Below, in pieces: positions 33,133 to 43,750 of a stretch of 64,000 bases of DNA; position 1 is the first letter of the stretch, and every line of letters starts with the position of its first letter. Made by a program: the position numbers and the translations under genes. The notes under the pieces are model-generated. The model had not been told where the DNA came from, ran no database searches, and worked only from the letters and a program-made list of their open reading frames with translations. The DNA lies in assembly GCF_030148435.1 (NCBI RefSeq), contig NZ_JASBTN010000024.1, positions 37,352 to 101,351 of the forward strand, read 5' to 3'. The stretch comes from Aliiroseovarius sp. GTDB taxonomy: Bacteria; Pseudomonadota; Alphaproteobacteria; Rhodobacterales; Rhodobacteraceae.

Positions 33133-34785
33133 TCAGCCCAGCAGCTCGCGCGCCGCGCCGCGCGCCGCGTCGGTGATCACGTCGCCTGACAGCATGCGCG
33201 CCACCTCGTCCACCCGGTCGGCTTCGTCCAATCGCATGACAGTGGACAGTGTCGTGCCCCTGACCACGTTTTTCTGAACCCGCCAGTGATGTGCACCCAG
33301 CGCCGCCACCTGGGGGGAATGAGTCACCACAAGCACCTGCCCGCCATCAGAGGCCAGCGCGGCAAGGCGGCGCCCGACCGCATCGGCGGTGGCCCCGCCG
33401 ACGCCCCTGTCGATTTCGTCAAAGATCATCGTCAGACCCTGGGAATCGCGGGTCAGGCAGACCTTGAGGGCCAGCAGGAAGCGGCTGAGCTCCCCGCCCG
33501 AAGCGATCTTGTTCAAGGGCCCAGACGGGGCCCCCGGGTTGGTGGCGACGGTAAACACCACCTCGTCGCGCCCCCCGGACCCATCGGCACCGTGTTCGAT
33601 TTTCGTAGTGAAAACCGCGCGTTCCATTTTCAGCGGTGCAAGCTCCCCGGCCATCGCCTTGTCGAGCTTCTGTGCCGCGCGGATGCGTTTTGCCGTCAGC
33701 GCCCCGGCCGCAATGTCATAGGCCCCACGGGCTTCCGCCAGCGCCGCCGTCAGCGCGGCAATATCCTCGGCGCCGTGGTCAATCGCGGCCAGCCGAGCCC
33801 GAAGATCCTCGGCGAAGGTTCCCAGGTCATCCGGTGCCACACCATGTTTGCGCGCTAGGCCGCGAATGGCAAAGAGCCTTTCCTCGACCATTTCCAACTC
33901 GGAGGGGTTGAAATGCAGGGATTCCAGCGCGGCTTCGACGCCCGACACCGCCTCATCCAGCTCGATCATCGCGCGCCCCAGGGCGTCCAGCGGCGCGGTC
34001 AGCGCCTCGCCTGCCTCGCCTGCCACCCCTTCGAGCCAGCGCATCGCGTCGCCCATGCGCCCCTCGGCCCCCTCGCCGTGCCCCAAAGCCTGGGCGGCTT
34101 TCTGAATGTCCTCGCCAATGCGCTCGGCAGCCTGCATCAGCCGCCGGCGGGCGTCCAGTTCTCCATCCTCGCCGGGCTCCGGCGACAGCGCGTCCAGCTC
34201 GGCCACCGCGTGACGCAGGAATTCTTCGTCCGCGCGGGCCGTTTCCAGCTTCGCCTGTGACGCTTCCAGGGCTGTCAGCGCGGCTGCCAGCGCCCGCCAG
34301 CGTTTCCGGCAGGTTTCCACCGCCCCGTGCAGCCCGCCGAATTCATCCAGCAGCACACGGTGCACACGCGGGTTCAGAAGCCCCCGGTCGTCCTGCTGCC
34401 CGTGCAGTTCGATCAATGTATCGGACAGGGCGCGCAGCACGTCGCCCGAGGCACGGCGGTCATTGACCCAGGCGGTTTTGCGACCATCCGCCCGGTTCAC
34501 CCGGCGCAGGATCAAACTCTCCCCGACCGGGATCCCGGCCTCGTCCAGCACCGCATGGGCCGGGTGGTCGGCGGCCAGGTCGAATTCGGCGACGACCTCG
34601 CCCTGATCGGCGCCCGCACGCACCAGATCGGCGCGCCCGCGCCAGCCCAGCACAAAGCCCAGACTGTCCAACAGGATCGACTTGCCCGCCCCGGTTTCCC
34701 CGGTCAACACGTTCAGACCTGGTTGGAACTCCAGCTCCAACCGGTCGATGATCAGCATGTCGTGGATTTCAAGCGCGCGCAGCAT
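33133..34785 (-). CDS. recN: DNA repair ATPase RecN
   Basis: 550 aa, the usual RecN length. SMC-like: Walker A LTGETGAGKSILLDSLGFVLG near the N-terminus, a central coiled-coil region (about 150-350), and the C-terminal ASGGELSRFLLALKVCLTR signature with Walker B MIFDEIDRGVGG. Takes part in double-strand-break repair. It starts 6 nt after bamD's stop and ends 22 nt from the small membrane protein on the other strand; bamD-recN is a common alphaproteobacterial pair. Confidence 0.97.
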   Translation of the reverse strand: MLRALEIHDMLIIDRLELEFQPGLNVLTGETGAGKSILLDSLGFVLGWRGRADLVRAGADQGEVVAEFDLAADHPAHAVLDEAGIPVGESLILRRVNRADGRKTAWVNDRRASGDVLRALSDTLIELHGQQDDRGLLNPRVHRVLLDEFGGLHGAVETCRKRWRALAAALTALEASQAKLETARADEEFLRHAVAELDALSPEPGEDGELDARRRLMQAAERIGEDIQKAAQALGHGEGAEGRMGDAMRWLEGVAGEAGEALTAPLDALGRAMIELDEAVSGVEAALESLHFNPSELEMVEERLFAIRGLARKHGVAPDDLGTFAEDLRARLAAIDHGAEDIAALTAALAEARGAYDIAAGALTAKRIRAAQKLDKAMAGELAPLKMERAVFTTKIEHGADGSGGRDEVVFTVATNPGAPSGPLNKIASGGELSRFLLALKVCLTRDSQGLTMIFDEIDRGVGGATADAVGRRLAALASDGGQVLVVTHSPQVAALGAHHWRVQKNVVRGTTLSTVMRLDEADRVDEVARMLSGDVITDAARGAARELLG

Positions 34786-34791
34786 CGGCGC

Positions 34792-35715
34792 TTACAGCCA
34801 TTCGCCTCGGACCAACTGGCGGTAGAGTGTCGCCAACCAGCTGTCACCCTTGGCCTCCGGCGCAAGCCCCCTGGCAGTCAGCAGGCGGTAGCTGTCTTCA
34901 TACCATTCGGTCGAGCGGAAATTGTGCCCCAGGATCGCCCCGGCGGTCTGCGCTTCCTCGTCCAGCCCCAGGGCCAGATAGGCCTCGACCAGCCGGTGGA
35001 GCGCTTCAGGCGTGTGGGTTGTGGTCTGAAACTGTTCGACCACGACGCGGAACCTGTTGATCGCCGAGGTAAAATGGTCGCGTTTCAGGTAGTAGCGCCC
35101 GATCTCCATCTCCTTGGCGGCAAGATGGTTGAAGGCCAGATCGAATTTCAGAACCGACGAGCGCGCAAATTCCGTATCCGGGTAGCGCTCGATCACCACG
35201 CGCAGTGCCTGGAGCGCCTGATAGGTCAGCCCCTGGTCGCGTCCGATCTCGTCAATCTGGTCATAGTAGCTCAACGCCAGCAGATACTGTGCATAGGCCG
35301 CGTCTTCGTCCGCCGGGTAGAAATCCAGGAATCGCTGCGCAGTTGCGCGCGACAGATCATATTCGCGGTTCCGGTGATAGGAAAAGGCCTGCATGATCAG
35401 CGCGCGTTTGGCCCATTCCGAATAGGGGTAAAGCCGTTCGACTTCGCCGAACCACTTGGCGGCGTCCTCGAATTCGTTGTTGTTGAGGTCGTATTCCGCG
35501 CGTTTGTAAATCTCTTCCGCAGTATATTCTTCGATCGGTTTGCGTTCGACCTGGTTCCTGCGGAAAGCGTTGAAGAATCCGCCGCCACCGCCCGAAGCGC
35601 TGGACCCGCCGCCCAGCGAACCGCTGCCGATCGAACCGATCGCGCCGCACCCTGACAAGATGGCAACAACAGCAAGAGAAACAAAAGTTTTCGTAGTGAA
35701 CCCGTTGCGCGTCAT
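34792..35715 (-). CDS. bamD: Outer-membrane assembly lipoprotein BamD
   Basis: 307 aa. The lipobox LSGC (residues near 20-23) predicts a lipoprotein; after a Gly/Ser-rich linker come TPR repeats (YTAEEIYKRAEYDLNNNEFEDAAKWFGEVERLYPYSEWAKRAL and further) that form the BamD fold. It is the essential lipoprotein of the BAM complex that inserts outer-membrane beta-barrels such as LptD. It lies 144 nt downstream of lpxC and 6 nt before recN. Confidence 0.95.
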   Translation of the reverse strand: MTRNGFTTKTFVSLAVVAILSGCGAIGSIGSGSLGGGSSASGGGGGFFNAFRRNQVERKPIEEYTAEEIYKRAEYDLNNNEFEDAAKWFGEVERLYPYSEWAKRALIMQAFSYHRNREYDLSRATAQRFLDFYPADEDAAYAQYLLALSYYDQIDEIGRDQGLTYQALQALRVVIERYPDTEFARSSVLKFDLAFNHLAAKEMEIGRYYLKRDHFTSAINRFRVVVEQFQTTTHTPEALHRLVEAYLALGLDEEAQTAGAILGHNFRSTEWYEDSYRLLTARGLAPEAKGDSWLATLYRQLVRGEWL

Positions 35716-35859
35716 GTGGCGCCCACCCCGTCAATCCATTTCCGCACGGTCAAAGCCGCACCCGATTGCAGTCTCAGTAGCACAGAAAAATTCCGGGCAA
35801 AATGGTCTATGGCCGGTTTTTGCAGCCGTTTCCCGCCGGTCGTGGCCCGGGGCCGTCGA

Positions 35860-36831
35860 TCAGGCCGACAGCGGCAGGTCATGCGCCCCTACGCCAACAC
35901 CCGGAAGGTGGCGCGCGGTCTGCGCGTCACTCACATCCAGCGACCAGTTGGCATCATCCTCGAACAGGGCGCGCAGCAGGGCGTTGGTCATCGCGTGACC
36001 GGCCTTGTGGCCCACGTAGCGGCCCAGGATCGGGGCGCCTGCGGTGTAAAGGTCGCCCAGGGCATCCAGCATCTTGTGACGCACCGGTTCGTCGGCACGG
36101 CGCAGCCCGCCCGGGCTCAGCACCGTATCGCCGTCTACCACCACCGCGTTATCCAGTGTTCCACCCAGGGCCAGCCCGTTGGCGCGCATCGCGTCGACAT
36201 CGGCCTGTCGGCAGAAGGTCCGGCAGTCCGACAGTTCGCGCACGAAACTGCCATTGGCCATGTTCAGGCTCAAATCCTGGGAGCCGATGGCCTCATCGGT
36301 GAAGTCGATGTGAAAGCGGATCTCGAACCCTTCGGCAGGTTCCAGGCGGGCCCAGGCCTCGCCCTTGCGCACCTCAACCGGCTTCAGCACGCGCAACACC
36401 CGTACCGGGCGATCCTGCGCGCGGGTTCCCGCCTCGATCAGGCGGGCGACGAACTTGCTGGAGGAACCGTCCAGGATCGGCACTTCGGCCGCGTCGATGT
36501 CGATCAGCGCGTTATGGATGCCACAGCCGGCCAGCGCGGCCATGATGTGTTCGATGGTCGAAAGCGTGACCCCGTCGCCATTGATCAGCCGGGTGCAGAG
36601 CGCGGTCTGTTCGACCTGGCGCCAATGCGCCGGCAGGATATTGTCGCGCCCGTCGGTCACATCGGTGCGGCGGAACCGGATGCCATGCCCTGCCGGAGCC
36701 GGATTAACGGTCATGCGGACCGGGCGGCCCGAATGCAGACCGGTTCCGGAGAATGTGACAGGGGTCGCAAGGGTTGTCTGCACGACGGATCCATGGGTTG
36801 CCTCCCGGACGCAGTTCGCCCGGTTGCGCAT
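35860..36831 (-). CDS. lpxC: UDP-3-O-acyl-N-acetylglucosamine deacetylase
   Basis: Zinc deacetylase that commits to lipid A synthesis. Visible motifs: VTFSGTGLHSGRPV near the start, STIEHIMAALAGCGIHNALIDIDAAEVPILDGSS with a zinc His, the HKMLDALGDL segment with zinc His and Asp, and HKAGHAMTN with the catalytic His. The ATG at 36831 (323 aa, AGG about 5 nt upstream) adds 16 residues before the family-typical VQTTLATPVTF start; a GTG at 36783 would give 307 aa, closer to the norm. Located between ftsZ and bamD on the same strand, with a ftsZ terminator between them. Confidence 0.95.
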   Translation of the reverse strand: MRNRANCVREATHGSVVQTTLATPVTFSGTGLHSGRPVRMTVNPAPAGHGIRFRRTDVTDGRDNILPAHWRQVEQTALCTRLINGDGVTLSTIEHIMAALAGCGIHNALIDIDAAEVPILDGSSSKFVARLIEAGTRAQDRPVRVLRVLKPVEVRKGEAWARLEPAEGFEIRFHIDFTDEAIGSQDLSLNMANGSFVRELSDCRTFCRQADVDAMRANGLALGGTLDNAVVVDGDTVLSPGGLRRADEPVRHKMLDALGDLYTAGAPILGRYVGHKAGHAMTNALLRALFEDDANWSLDVSDAQTARHLPGVGVGAHDLPLSA

Positions 36832-36948
36832 GACCTACTGTCACGAAACTGTAATCTCAACTCAAAGATTGTAACGGACTGAAACATCCCGCCAACCAAT
36901 GGGCAGAACCCCGCCCAAGGGCGGTTTTCACCCTATCAACACCTTGAA

Positions 36949-36984
36949 ACAAAAAAGAAAAGGACCGGATTGAACCGGCCCTTT
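36949..36984 (-). terminator. Rho-independent terminator after ftsZ
   Basis: AAAGGACCGG (36959-36968) pairs with CCGGCCCTTT (36975-36984) around a 6-nt loop, with one mismatch. On the minus strand the stem is followed by TCTTTTTTGT. It lies 32 nt beyond the ftsZ stop, which suggests lpxC has its own promoter. Confidence 0.8.
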
Positions 36985-37015
36985 CCTGATCAGATGTGAC
37001 CGCTTTTAGCGCGGA

Positions 37016-38656
37016 TCAATTGGCCTGGCGCCGCAGGAATGCGGGGATTTCCACCTTTTCCTGTTCCGGATCGATCGCCTGTTCCGGTTGATGCGCCTGC
37101 ACCGGCGGCTGCTGGTGGCGGGCCGGCTGGCCCGGCGCCTCGGCCCCGTGGCCGGTCATGCGGTTGATCAGCGAGTTGATCCCGAAGCGCGGCTTGTCAG
37201 CAGCCGGTTGCGCCGGTTGAGGTTGCTGCGGCTGTGCGACACCTGCCGCGCGGGGCTGGTTCTGCACTGCCGCCTGCAGGCGGGCCAGCGCCTCAGGCGA
37301 CGGGGTGCCGGGAGCAGGCGCTTTCGGCGCGACAAACTGGGCCACTTCGGGTTCGTCCTCGTATCCGCCGTCGTAGCCAGCGCCATAGGCGGCAGGGGCA
37401 GCGGGGGCAACCGGATCGGGCTGGGCCTGCTGCGGCCGGTAGGCGGGCGGCGGCAGATCACCACCGGCATCTTCGGCCGGGAACACGTTTTCGAGCTGCT
37501 CTTCGGCGGCGGCGGCGGTGGCATCCAGGCCATCATCGAACAACGAGGGTTCAGCCGGGCCTTCCTCGATCTTCGCAGCGGCGGCGACGGCGGCGGGGGC
37601 CTCGGCCTCCAGTTTCTCTTCGACCTCGGCCGGGCTGTGGAGCGGCTCGGCCAGACGGCGGCGCGGCACCGGGAATTCCTGCGTCACCTCGGCGGCGTCG
37701 ATGCCGGTCGCCACGACCGAAACACGCATATTGCCGTCGATATTCGGGTCCAGCGTCGACCCGACGATAATGTTGGCGTCCTGATCCACCTCTTCGCGAA
37801 TGCGGTTGGCGGCCTCGTCCAGTTCGAACAGGGTCAGATCATAGCCGCCAGTGATGTTGATCAGCACGCCTTTCGCGCCGCGCAGCGAGATTTCGTCCAG
37901 CAGCGGGTTGGCAATCGCCTTCTCGGCGGCCTGGATCGCACGATCCTCGCCTGCGGCCTCGCCGGTGCCCATCATCGCCTTGCCCATCTCGTCCATCACG
38001 GCGCGCACGTCGGCAAAGTCGAGGTTGATCAGCCCCGGACGCACCATCAGGTCGGTCACACCCTTGACGCCCTGATAAAGAACGTCATCGGCCAGGCTGA
38101 AGGCCTCGGTAAAGGTGGTTTTCTCATTGGCCAGGCGGAACAGGTTCTGGTTCGGGATAATGATCAGCGTATCGACCATCTTCTGCAGCTGCTCGACACC
38201 GTCCTCGGCCTGGCGCATGCGCTTGGCGCCTTCAAACTGGAACGGCTTGGTGACAACGCCGACGGTCAGCACGCCCAGTTCACGGGCGGCCTGCGCGATA
38301 ATCGGCGCGGCGCCGGTGCCGGTGCCCCCGCCCATCCCGGCGGTGATGAAGCACATGTGGGCGCCGGCCAGGTGGTCGACGATGTCCTCGATGGTCTCCT
38401 CGGCGGCGGCGGCGCCGACCGAGGCGCGGGCGCCCGCGCCCAGGCCTTCAGTCACTTTCACCCCCATCTGGATGCGTGAACCAGCCTTCGACTGCTGCAG
38501 CGCCTGGGCGTCGGTGTTCGCGACGACGAACTCGACCCCCTCCAGCTCCTTCTCGATCATGTTGTTGACCGCGTTGCCACCCGCGCCACCGACACCGAAC
38601 ACGGTGATCCGGGGTTTCAACTCTTCCTGACCGGGCATGGTGAGGTTCAACGTCAT
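37016..38656 (-). CDS. ftsZ: Cell division tubulin homologue FtsZ
   Basis: 546 aa, longer than E. coli FtsZ because of a Pro/Ala/Gln-rich C-terminal linker. GTPase domain residues 14-320 with [16 protein letters not shown] and the tubulin signature [10 protein letters not shown]. The end is the conserved partner-binding peptide EIPAFLRRQ. It assembles the Z ring at midcell. The gap of 273 nt to ftsA contains an A/T-rich stretch and presumably the ftsZ promoter. Confidence 0.98.
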   Translation of the reverse strand: MTLNLTMPGQEELKPRITVFGVGGAGGNAVNNMIEKELEGVEFVVANTDAQALQQSKAGSRIQMGVKVTEGLGAGARASVGAAAAEETIEDIVDHLAGAHMCFITAGMGGGTGTGAAPIIAQAARELGVLTVGVVTKPFQFEGAKRMRQAEDGVEQLQKMVDTLIIIPNQNLFRLANEKTTFTEAFSLADDVLYQGVKGVTDLMVRPGLINLDFADVRAVMDEMGKAMMGTGEAAGEDRAIQAAEKAIANPLLDEISLRGAKGVLINITGGYDLTLFELDEAANRIREEVDQDANIIVGSTLDPNIDGNMRVSVVATGIDAAEVTQEFPVPRRRLAEPLHSPAEVEEKLEAEAPAAVAAAAKIEEGPAEPSLFDDGLDATAAAAEEQLENVFPAEDAGGDLPPPAYRPQQAQPDPVAPAAPAAYGAGYDGGYEDEPEVAQFVAPKAPAPGTPSPEALARLQAAVQNQPRAAGVAQPQQPQPAQPAADKPRFGINSLINRMTGHGAEAPGQPARHQQPPVQAHQPEQAIDPEQEKVEIPAFLRRQAN

Positions 38657-38929
38657 CGCTCTGTCCGCCTGTTACTGTCGCCGGATTTTTCTGGTCCCGT
38701 CCCGAACCTTCGGCGTGTTTACCTGTGTTGCCCCCACGGCATGGCGAGGGTCTGCCTATTACAGGCCATATTGGATTATTTCTGTGGTTTCGTCACGCAA
38801 AAAACACCGAATCACCGCAAAATGTTGGGTGTTTTCAAAAGGTTTTCAGCAGGATTTCGCCCAAGCCACAAAATCTTGTGGCTGTGGAAAAGCCTGTGGA
38901 AAAGGTATCATTTCAGCCTATTCAACGGC

Positions 38930-40264
38930 TTACCAGTTGTCCTTAAACCACTTGAAGGCGCGCTTGAACGACCGGGCCGGATAGCTGTCTGCGGGGATGT
39001 CGAAATCCCACCATTCATCCTGCGGATGGGCAGCAAACAGGCACAGGCCGACTGAGGAGGCGAAGGCCGAACCGGTCACGCTCTGCGGCAGGCCCTGTAC
39101 GCGCAGAGGCCGGCCGACACGCACCTGCTGGCCCAGGATGCGCGGCGCAAGCCCGTCCAGACCGGGGATCTGGCTGGCCCCGCCGGTCAGCACGATCTGC
39201 TGGCTGGGAAGGTGATCGAACCCGGCCACGTCCAGCAGGCTGCGCACCTCTTCCAGGATCTCCTCGACCCGGGGGCGAATGATCGCGATCAGGTCCGATC
39301 GTGACACGGTGCGCCGGTCATGTTCCCAATCCCCGGTCTCGCCACCGATCTCGATCATCTCGCGATCGTCCATGCCAGTGGCATGCACCCCGCCATAGAA
39401 GGTCTTGATCCGTTCGGCCGTGGCCATGGGCACCTGGAGACCCTTCGAAATATCTGCGGTCACGTGATCGCCGCCAAGCCGCACGACGTCGCCATAGATC
39501 ATGTGTTTCTTCATGAAGATCGAGAGGCCGGTCGCCCCGCCGCCGAAGTCGATACAGGCCGCGCCGAGTTCCTGTTCATCTTCAACCAGGGCGGACACCG
39601 AGGACACATAGGCCGAGCTTGCCAGCCCCGCGACTTCGAGGTCACAGCGTTTGATGCAGTAAAGCAGGTTGCGGATGACCGCGCTGTCCACGGTCAGCAC
39701 ATGCATGTCCACAGACAGGCGGTTGCCGATCTGGCCGCGCGGATCCTTCAGCCCCGAACGGTGATCCAGCGCGAAGTTCACCGGCTGGGCGTGCAGCACC
39801 TCGCGGTGCTCGCCGATATCCGGCATGTCGCAGGAGGCCAGCACGCGGGCCACGTCGTTCTCAGACACGCTGCCGCCCTCAAGGTCGACCGAACCGGCCA
39901 GCCCGTAGGACCGCGGCGACCCGCCCGAGAAACAGGCAATCACATGATCGACGCGGATATTCGCCATCTTTTGCGCCGCCTGCACGGCGGTGCGAATGGC
40001 GCGTTCGGTCTCCTGCATCGCGTCGATCTCGCCGAAGCGCACCCCGCGCGAGCGGGTGGTGGCGGCGCCGATCACCCGGAAGGCGGATTGCCCCGCCATG
40101 GTGCCGACGCCGTCGGACTCGCGGAACCGGTCGGGCCCGTCGAAACGCAGAACCAGGCAGCCGATCTTCGAGCTGCCCACGTCCAGAATGGCAATCACAC
40201 CACGTTGCATCGCGGCTTGTCGCATGGCGCGCATGGCGCGTTGCTGAGAATAAAGATCGGTCAT
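38930..40264 (-). CDS. ftsA: Cell division actin-like protein FtsA
   Basis: 444 aa. SHS2/FtsA-type actin fold: IAILDVGSSKIGCLVLR at the beginning, GACIDFGGGATGLSIF, and QIVLTGGASQIPGLDGLA near the C-terminus. A C-terminal amphipathic helix (SYPARSFKRAFKWFKDNW) is positioned like the usual membrane-targeting sequence. FtsA tethers FtsZ to the membrane. The start codon overlaps the ftsQ stop by ATGA (40261-40264). Confidence 0.97.
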   Translation of the reverse strand: MTDLYSQQRAMRAMRQAAMQRGVIAILDVGSSKIGCLVLRFDGPDRFRESDGVGTMAGQSAFRVIGAATTRSRGVRFGEIDAMQETERAIRTAVQAAQKMANIRVDHVIACFSGGSPRSYGLAGSVDLEGGSVSENDVARVLASCDMPDIGEHREVLHAQPVNFALDHRSGLKDPRGQIGNRLSVDMHVLTVDSAVIRNLLYCIKRCDLEVAGLASSAYVSSVSALVEDEQELGAACIDFGGGATGLSIFMKKHMIYGDVVRLGGDHVTADISKGLQVPMATAERIKTFYGGVHATGMDDREMIEIGGETGDWEHDRRTVSRSDLIAIIRPRVEEILEEVRSLLDVAGFDHLPSQQIVLTGGASQIPGLDGLAPRILGQQVRVGRPLRVQGLPQSVTGSAFASSVGLCLFAAHPQDEWWDFDIPADSYPARSFKRAFKWFKDNW

Positions 40265-41163
40265 CGTGCGGGGCCTCCCAATTCCAGGCCTTTGATACGG
40301 CGCAATTCTTCGGTTGCGGTTTGGCTCATGCGCAGGGTCGGCCGGTCCGGGTTGCGCATGTCGATCACGATCAGGTCGCGGGCCAGAAGGTCCTGCGCCT
40401 GGTCCAGGGCGAGCACCTGCTCAAGCGCCTGAACGGGGGTGTCCTCGGGCAGGAGAATGCGTTGATCGCCCTCCAGAACCACGTCCCAGCGGCGTTCTCC
40501 CATGCGCACGAGGCCGCGCAGGCGCCCCCTGAGCGGTCCGGCGGCGCGCAGGATCGCCATGGCCTCGGGCACCTGGTCCGAAGCCCCCAGTCCGGCCAGA
40601 AGCGGCAAATCGGCGCGGCCCGCCCGCGACGAGATCGTCGCGACCCGGTGGCCGGTGCCGTCCAGCATCTCCAGCGAGGCCGCGGTGCGCCACAGCACCA
40701 CGGGTTCCCGTTCGCGCACTTCGACCTCCAGCACCCCGCCCGGGCGCACCCGCAGATCGACACGCTCGATCACATCCAGCGCGGCGACTTCGGACTGCAT
40801 TGCTTCGAGGTCCAGATCGAAACTGGAAATGGGGAAGTCGATCGGCATCAACTGGCGGATCGCGTCATCGACCACGGGGGTCGCGCCTTCGATCACCATC
40901 AGCTTGACCATGAATTCCGGGCGCTCCTCGACCGCACGGCGCATGTCCTGAACCGAGGAGAGGATCGCTTCGCGCCGGTCGCTGTCGGCCACGTAGACCC
41001 CAGCCGCCATGATCACGGCGAAGACCGGCAGACCGACCCGGGTCATCTGCCGCACGAAGGGGGTCAGCCAGAGCCGATGCGCCTTGTAGGCCACACGCGA
41101 CGGGGCCGGATCGCGTTTCACCGGCTGGGGCGCGGCAGGACGGGAGGCATTCAGCGGTTGCAT
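40261..41163 (-). CDS. ftsQ: Cell division protein FtsQ
   Basis: 300 aa, bitopic. A cytoplasmic Pro/Arg-rich tail (1-40) and one membrane helix (about 44-62, [17 protein letters not shown]) are followed by a POTRA domain ([34 protein letters not shown]) and the FtsQ beta domain ([20 protein letters not shown]). It connects early and late divisome parts in the periplasm. Its start lies 13 nt inside the end of ddl. Confidence 0.94.
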   Translation of the reverse strand: MQPLNASRPAAPQPVKRDPAPSRVAYKAHRLWLTPFVRQMTRVGLPVFAVIMAAGVYVADSDRREAILSSVQDMRRAVEERPEFMVKLMVIEGATPVVDDAIRQLMPIDFPISSFDLDLEAMQSEVAALDVIERVDLRVRPGGVLEVEVREREPVVLWRTAASLEMLDGTGHRVATISSRAGRADLPLLAGLGASDQVPEAMAILRAAGPLRGRLRGLVRMGERRWDVVLEGDQRILLPEDTPVQALEQVLALDQAQDLLARDLIVIDMRNPDRPTLRMSQTATEELRRIKGLELGGPAR

Positions 41164-42071
41164 GATGCGTCCTCCACCATCCAGCGGCAGATCTCGCCAA
41201 AGCTCATCCCAAGATGCGCCGCCTGTTCGGGCACAAGGGAAGTGGGCGTCATGCCGGGCTGGGTATTGACCTCGAGGATGATCAGCCCGTCCAGCCCGCG
41301 CACCTCGTCCCAGCGGAAATCGGTGCGCGACACGCCACGGCAGCCCAGCGCCTCATGCGCGCGCAGGGCAAAATCCAGACAGGCGGCTTCGATTTCGGCA
41401 GGAATGTCGGCGGGCAGCACGTGGGACGAGCCGCCTTCCTTGTACTTGGCGTCATAGTCGTACCAGCCATCGGTAATGATGTCGGTCACGCCCATCGCCT
41501 TGTCGCCCATGACGGCGGTCGTCATCTCGCGCCCCGGCGCGTAGGTTTCAACCATGACCATATCCGGCATGGTGTCGGCCAGTTTCGGCGGGGCAATGGT
41601 GCCCTCACTGACGATATAGATACCGACCGAGCTGCCTTCGTTGTTGGGTTTGACCACATAGGGCGGCGCGATCAGGTGACGCGCCTGGGCTTCGGCTTTG
41701 CTGGCCAGCACACTGTGCACCACCGGCAGACCCGCCTCGCGGAACACCTGTTTCGAGCGTTCCTTGTCCATCGCAAGCGCCGAGGCCAGCACACCGGAAT
41801 GCGTGTACGGCAGACCCAGCCATTCCAGAACGCCCTGCACGCAGCCGTCCTCGCCCCAGCGACCGTGGAGCGCGTTGAAGACCACATCCGGTTGAGCCTC
41901 CTGGAGGCGCGCCATAAGATCCGCGCCTGCGTCGATTTCGAAAACCTCGAAACCTTCTTCCCGCAAAGCCGTGGCGCATTCGCGCCCGGAGCTCAGGGAG
42001 ACCTCGCGTTCTGCCGAGGGGCCACCCATCAAGACCGCGACTTTCGGGGCTGTCCTGCTCGACTTGCCCAC
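41151..42071 (-). CDS. ddlB: D-alanine--D-alanine ligase
   Basis: 306 aa, ATP-grasp enzyme. Motifs: [20 protein letters not shown] (N-terminal Rossmann-like), [50 protein letters not shown], and the C-terminal [20 protein letters not shown]. It makes the dipeptide for peptidoglycan precursors. It overlaps ftsQ by 13 nt; 136 nt separate it from murB, with no further gene. Confidence 0.96.
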   Translation of the reverse strand: MGKSSRTAPKVAVLMGGPSAEREVSLSSGRECATALREEGFEVFEIDAGADLMARLQEAQPDVVFNALHGRWGEDGCVQGVLEWLGLPYTHSGVLASALAMDKERSKQVFREAGLPVVHSVLASKAEAQARHLIAPPYVVKPNNEGSSVGIYIVSEGTIAPPKLADTMPDMVMVETYAPGREMTTAVMGDKAMGVTDIITDGWYDYDAKYKEGGSSHVLPADIPAEIEAACLDFALRAHEALGCRGVSRTDFRWDEVRGLDGLIILEVNTQPGMTPTSLVPEQAAHLGMSFGEICRWMVEDASCNR

Positions 42072-42207
42072 GTTAGTTGCCTCGTACCAGGGCCGTTTGC
42101 CGACCCATGTGCCTCGTTAACGGGCCGGTTTTTCCGACCCTTGATGATTATGTCGGACCGCAGGGGTCCGTTGTTCTGAGTGTACTGCTGCGCTCTTCGT
42201 CGAGAGC

Positions 42208-43137
42208 TTAGTCAACCGCAGGTTCACCGACCCGCTTGATTTCCCATTGTAGCTCTATGCCGCTGTTCTCGTAAACCTTTTTTCTGACCAATTCGCCAAG
42301 ACCTTCCAGGTCGGCAGCCGAGGCGCCCCCGGTGTTGGTCAGAAAATTCGAATGCATCCGGTTCATCTGCGCCCCACCCAGGGTTGCACCCCGCATCCCC
42401 GCGTCGTCGATCACCTTCCAGGCCTTGAGGTCATGCGGGTCATCCGCGCGGCCTGTCGAGCTGAACCCCGCCGGGTTGCGGAACGTGCTGCCGGCCGTGC
42501 GGTCCCTTGTGGGCTGGGTTTCGTCGCGTTTGGCAAGCTGTGCGGCCATATGCGCCTCCAGTTCGGCGGGGTCGCCTGCGGGGCCTTCGAAGGTCGCCTC
42601 CACCAGCACCCAGCCTTCGGGCAGATCGCTCTGGCGATAGGCAAAGTTCAGATCCCCTGCCGTGAGCGTGACCAGTTGCCCTGCCCGCGTCACCGCTCTG
42701 GCCGAGACGAAAACATCGGCCACATAATCGCCGTAGCAGCCCGCGTTCATGCGCACGGCGCCGCCAATCGCGCCGGGGATGGTGCGCAGGAAGGTCAGGT
42801 TCACGCCCGCCGCGGCCGCCTTGCGCGCCACATGGGCGTCCAGCGCCGCGACACCTGCGGTCACGGTGGTGGCCTCAATGGATACGCCGTTGAAGCCACG
42901 GCCCATGCGGATCACCACGCCGCGAATGCCGCCGTCGCGCACGATCAGGTTCGATCCCACGCCCATCGGGAACACCGGAATGGACGGATCGAGGTTCCCC
43001 AGAAAATCCTGCAGGTCCGCGATATCGGCGGGCTGAAACAGCCAGTCCGCCGGCCCGCCGACACGCAGCCAGGTCAGGTCATTCAGGGGACGGTTCTCGG
43101 TCAGGGTGCCACGCACCGGGGGCAGATCAAGGCTCAT
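42208..43137 (-). CDS. murB: UDP-N-acetylenolpyruvoylglucosamine reductase
   Basis: 309 aa. FAD-linked reductase of UDP-MurNAc synthesis. Seen: [70 protein letters not shown], and GSTFRNPAG with the catalytic serine, followed by [20 protein letters not shown]. The ATG at 43137 begins [10 protein letters not shown]; the open frame upstream of it has no coding character. Type I MurB by the presence of the C-terminal region. Confidence 0.96.
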   Translation of the reverse strand: MSLDLPPVRGTLTENRPLNDLTWLRVGGPADWLFQPADIADLQDFLGNLDPSIPVFPMGVGSNLIVRDGGIRGVVIRMGRGFNGVSIEATTVTAGVAALDAHVARKAAAAGVNLTFLRTIPGAIGGAVRMNAGCYGDYVADVFVSARAVTRAGQLVTLTAGDLNFAYRQSDLPEGWVLVEATFEGPAGDPAELEAHMAAQLAKRDETQPTRDRTAGSTFRNPAGFSSTGRADDPHDLKAWKVIDDAGMRGATLGGAQMNRMHSNFLTNTGGASAADLEGLGELVRKKVYENSGIELQWEIKRVGEPAVD

Positions 43138-43250
43138 GTCTGCGTCATAGCGGGGTGCCCCGGTCCTGCCAAGGGGCTGCGGGCCGGCATGCCGTCGATC
43201 AAGTCGCGTGAACCCGACCTTGGCCTTGGTGCGGCCACGACTGGCCTGCC

Positions 43251-43499
43251 CTACCGGCTCACCCGCGCACGGACCCAGCGGGTCAGGTAGATCACCGGCC
43301 AGCGCAGGACCGACATGCCGGCCGCCGCGACAACGATGGCGATCAGCGGCCCGTTCTCGTAGGTCACGAAACCCAGGATCGGAATGCCCACGGCGATGAG
43401 CCCCCACGCGGCGGGCCAGTGTTGCCGACGCGAGGGGAACATCGCGATCACGTTGGCCAGCACGGCCCAGGCGCTGGCAAGGATGAGGGACAGGGTCAT
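43251..43499 (-). CDS. DUF2484 family small membrane protein (second copy)
   Basis: 82 aa, two or three hydrophobic segments. [20 protein letters not shown] opens the protein; [21 protein letters not shown] follows, then [27 protein letters not shown]2484 proteins are small membrane proteins known from Rhodobacterales wall/division clusters; function unknown. The start overlaps the stop of the paralogous gene upstream (ATGA 43496-43499). It resembles that paralogue in layout: short helix, FP(S/M)RxQ loop, then helix pair. Confidence 0.78.
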   Translation of the reverse strand: MTLSLILASAWAVLANVIAMFPSRRQHWPAAWGLIAVGIPILGFVTYENGPLIAIVVAAAGMSVLRWPVIYLTRWVRARVSR

Positions 43500-43750
43500 T
43501 CCCGCGGCTCCGATTGGCGGCCCAGCATACGCCGGGCGAAATAGGTCAATGGACGGCGGAACATGGACAGAAATGCCGCGAGCGCAAGGGCAAAAACAAC
43601 CGCCCCGTGCTCTTTTGCCAAGAAATACATCAGGATCGGCGCCACGACCAGCAGGAACAGCCCCGGCGCGTATTGCGTGCGCATCGGAAGAAAGGCGACG
43701 GCGGTTGCCGCAAGCACCCAAAGGCCGGAGGCAATCAGCACCCAGCTCAT
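43496..43750 (-). CDS. DUF2484 family small membrane protein (first copy)
   Basis: 84 aa: [40 protein letters not shown], then [28 protein letters not shown]. Paralogue of the next gene, with the same LPMRTQ/FPSRRQ loop and RRP(L/V)xY ending ([11 protein letters not shown] versus [10 protein letters not shown]). The start overlaps the stop of the amino-acid permease gene (ATGA 43747-43750). Its conserved position between murC and murB suggests a link to cell-envelope growth; this is inference. Confidence 0.78.
   Translation of the reverse strand: MSWVLIASGLWVLAATAVAFLPMRTQYAPGLFLLVVAPILMYFLAKEHGAVVFALALAAFLSMFRRPLTYFARRMLGRQSEPRE

Noticed and set aside
36911..36924. CCGCCC-AA-GGGCGG hairpin followed by TTTT on the plus strand
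   Set aside because: Terminator-like on the plus strand but no plus-strand gene ends there; likely chance or part of the lpxC leader.
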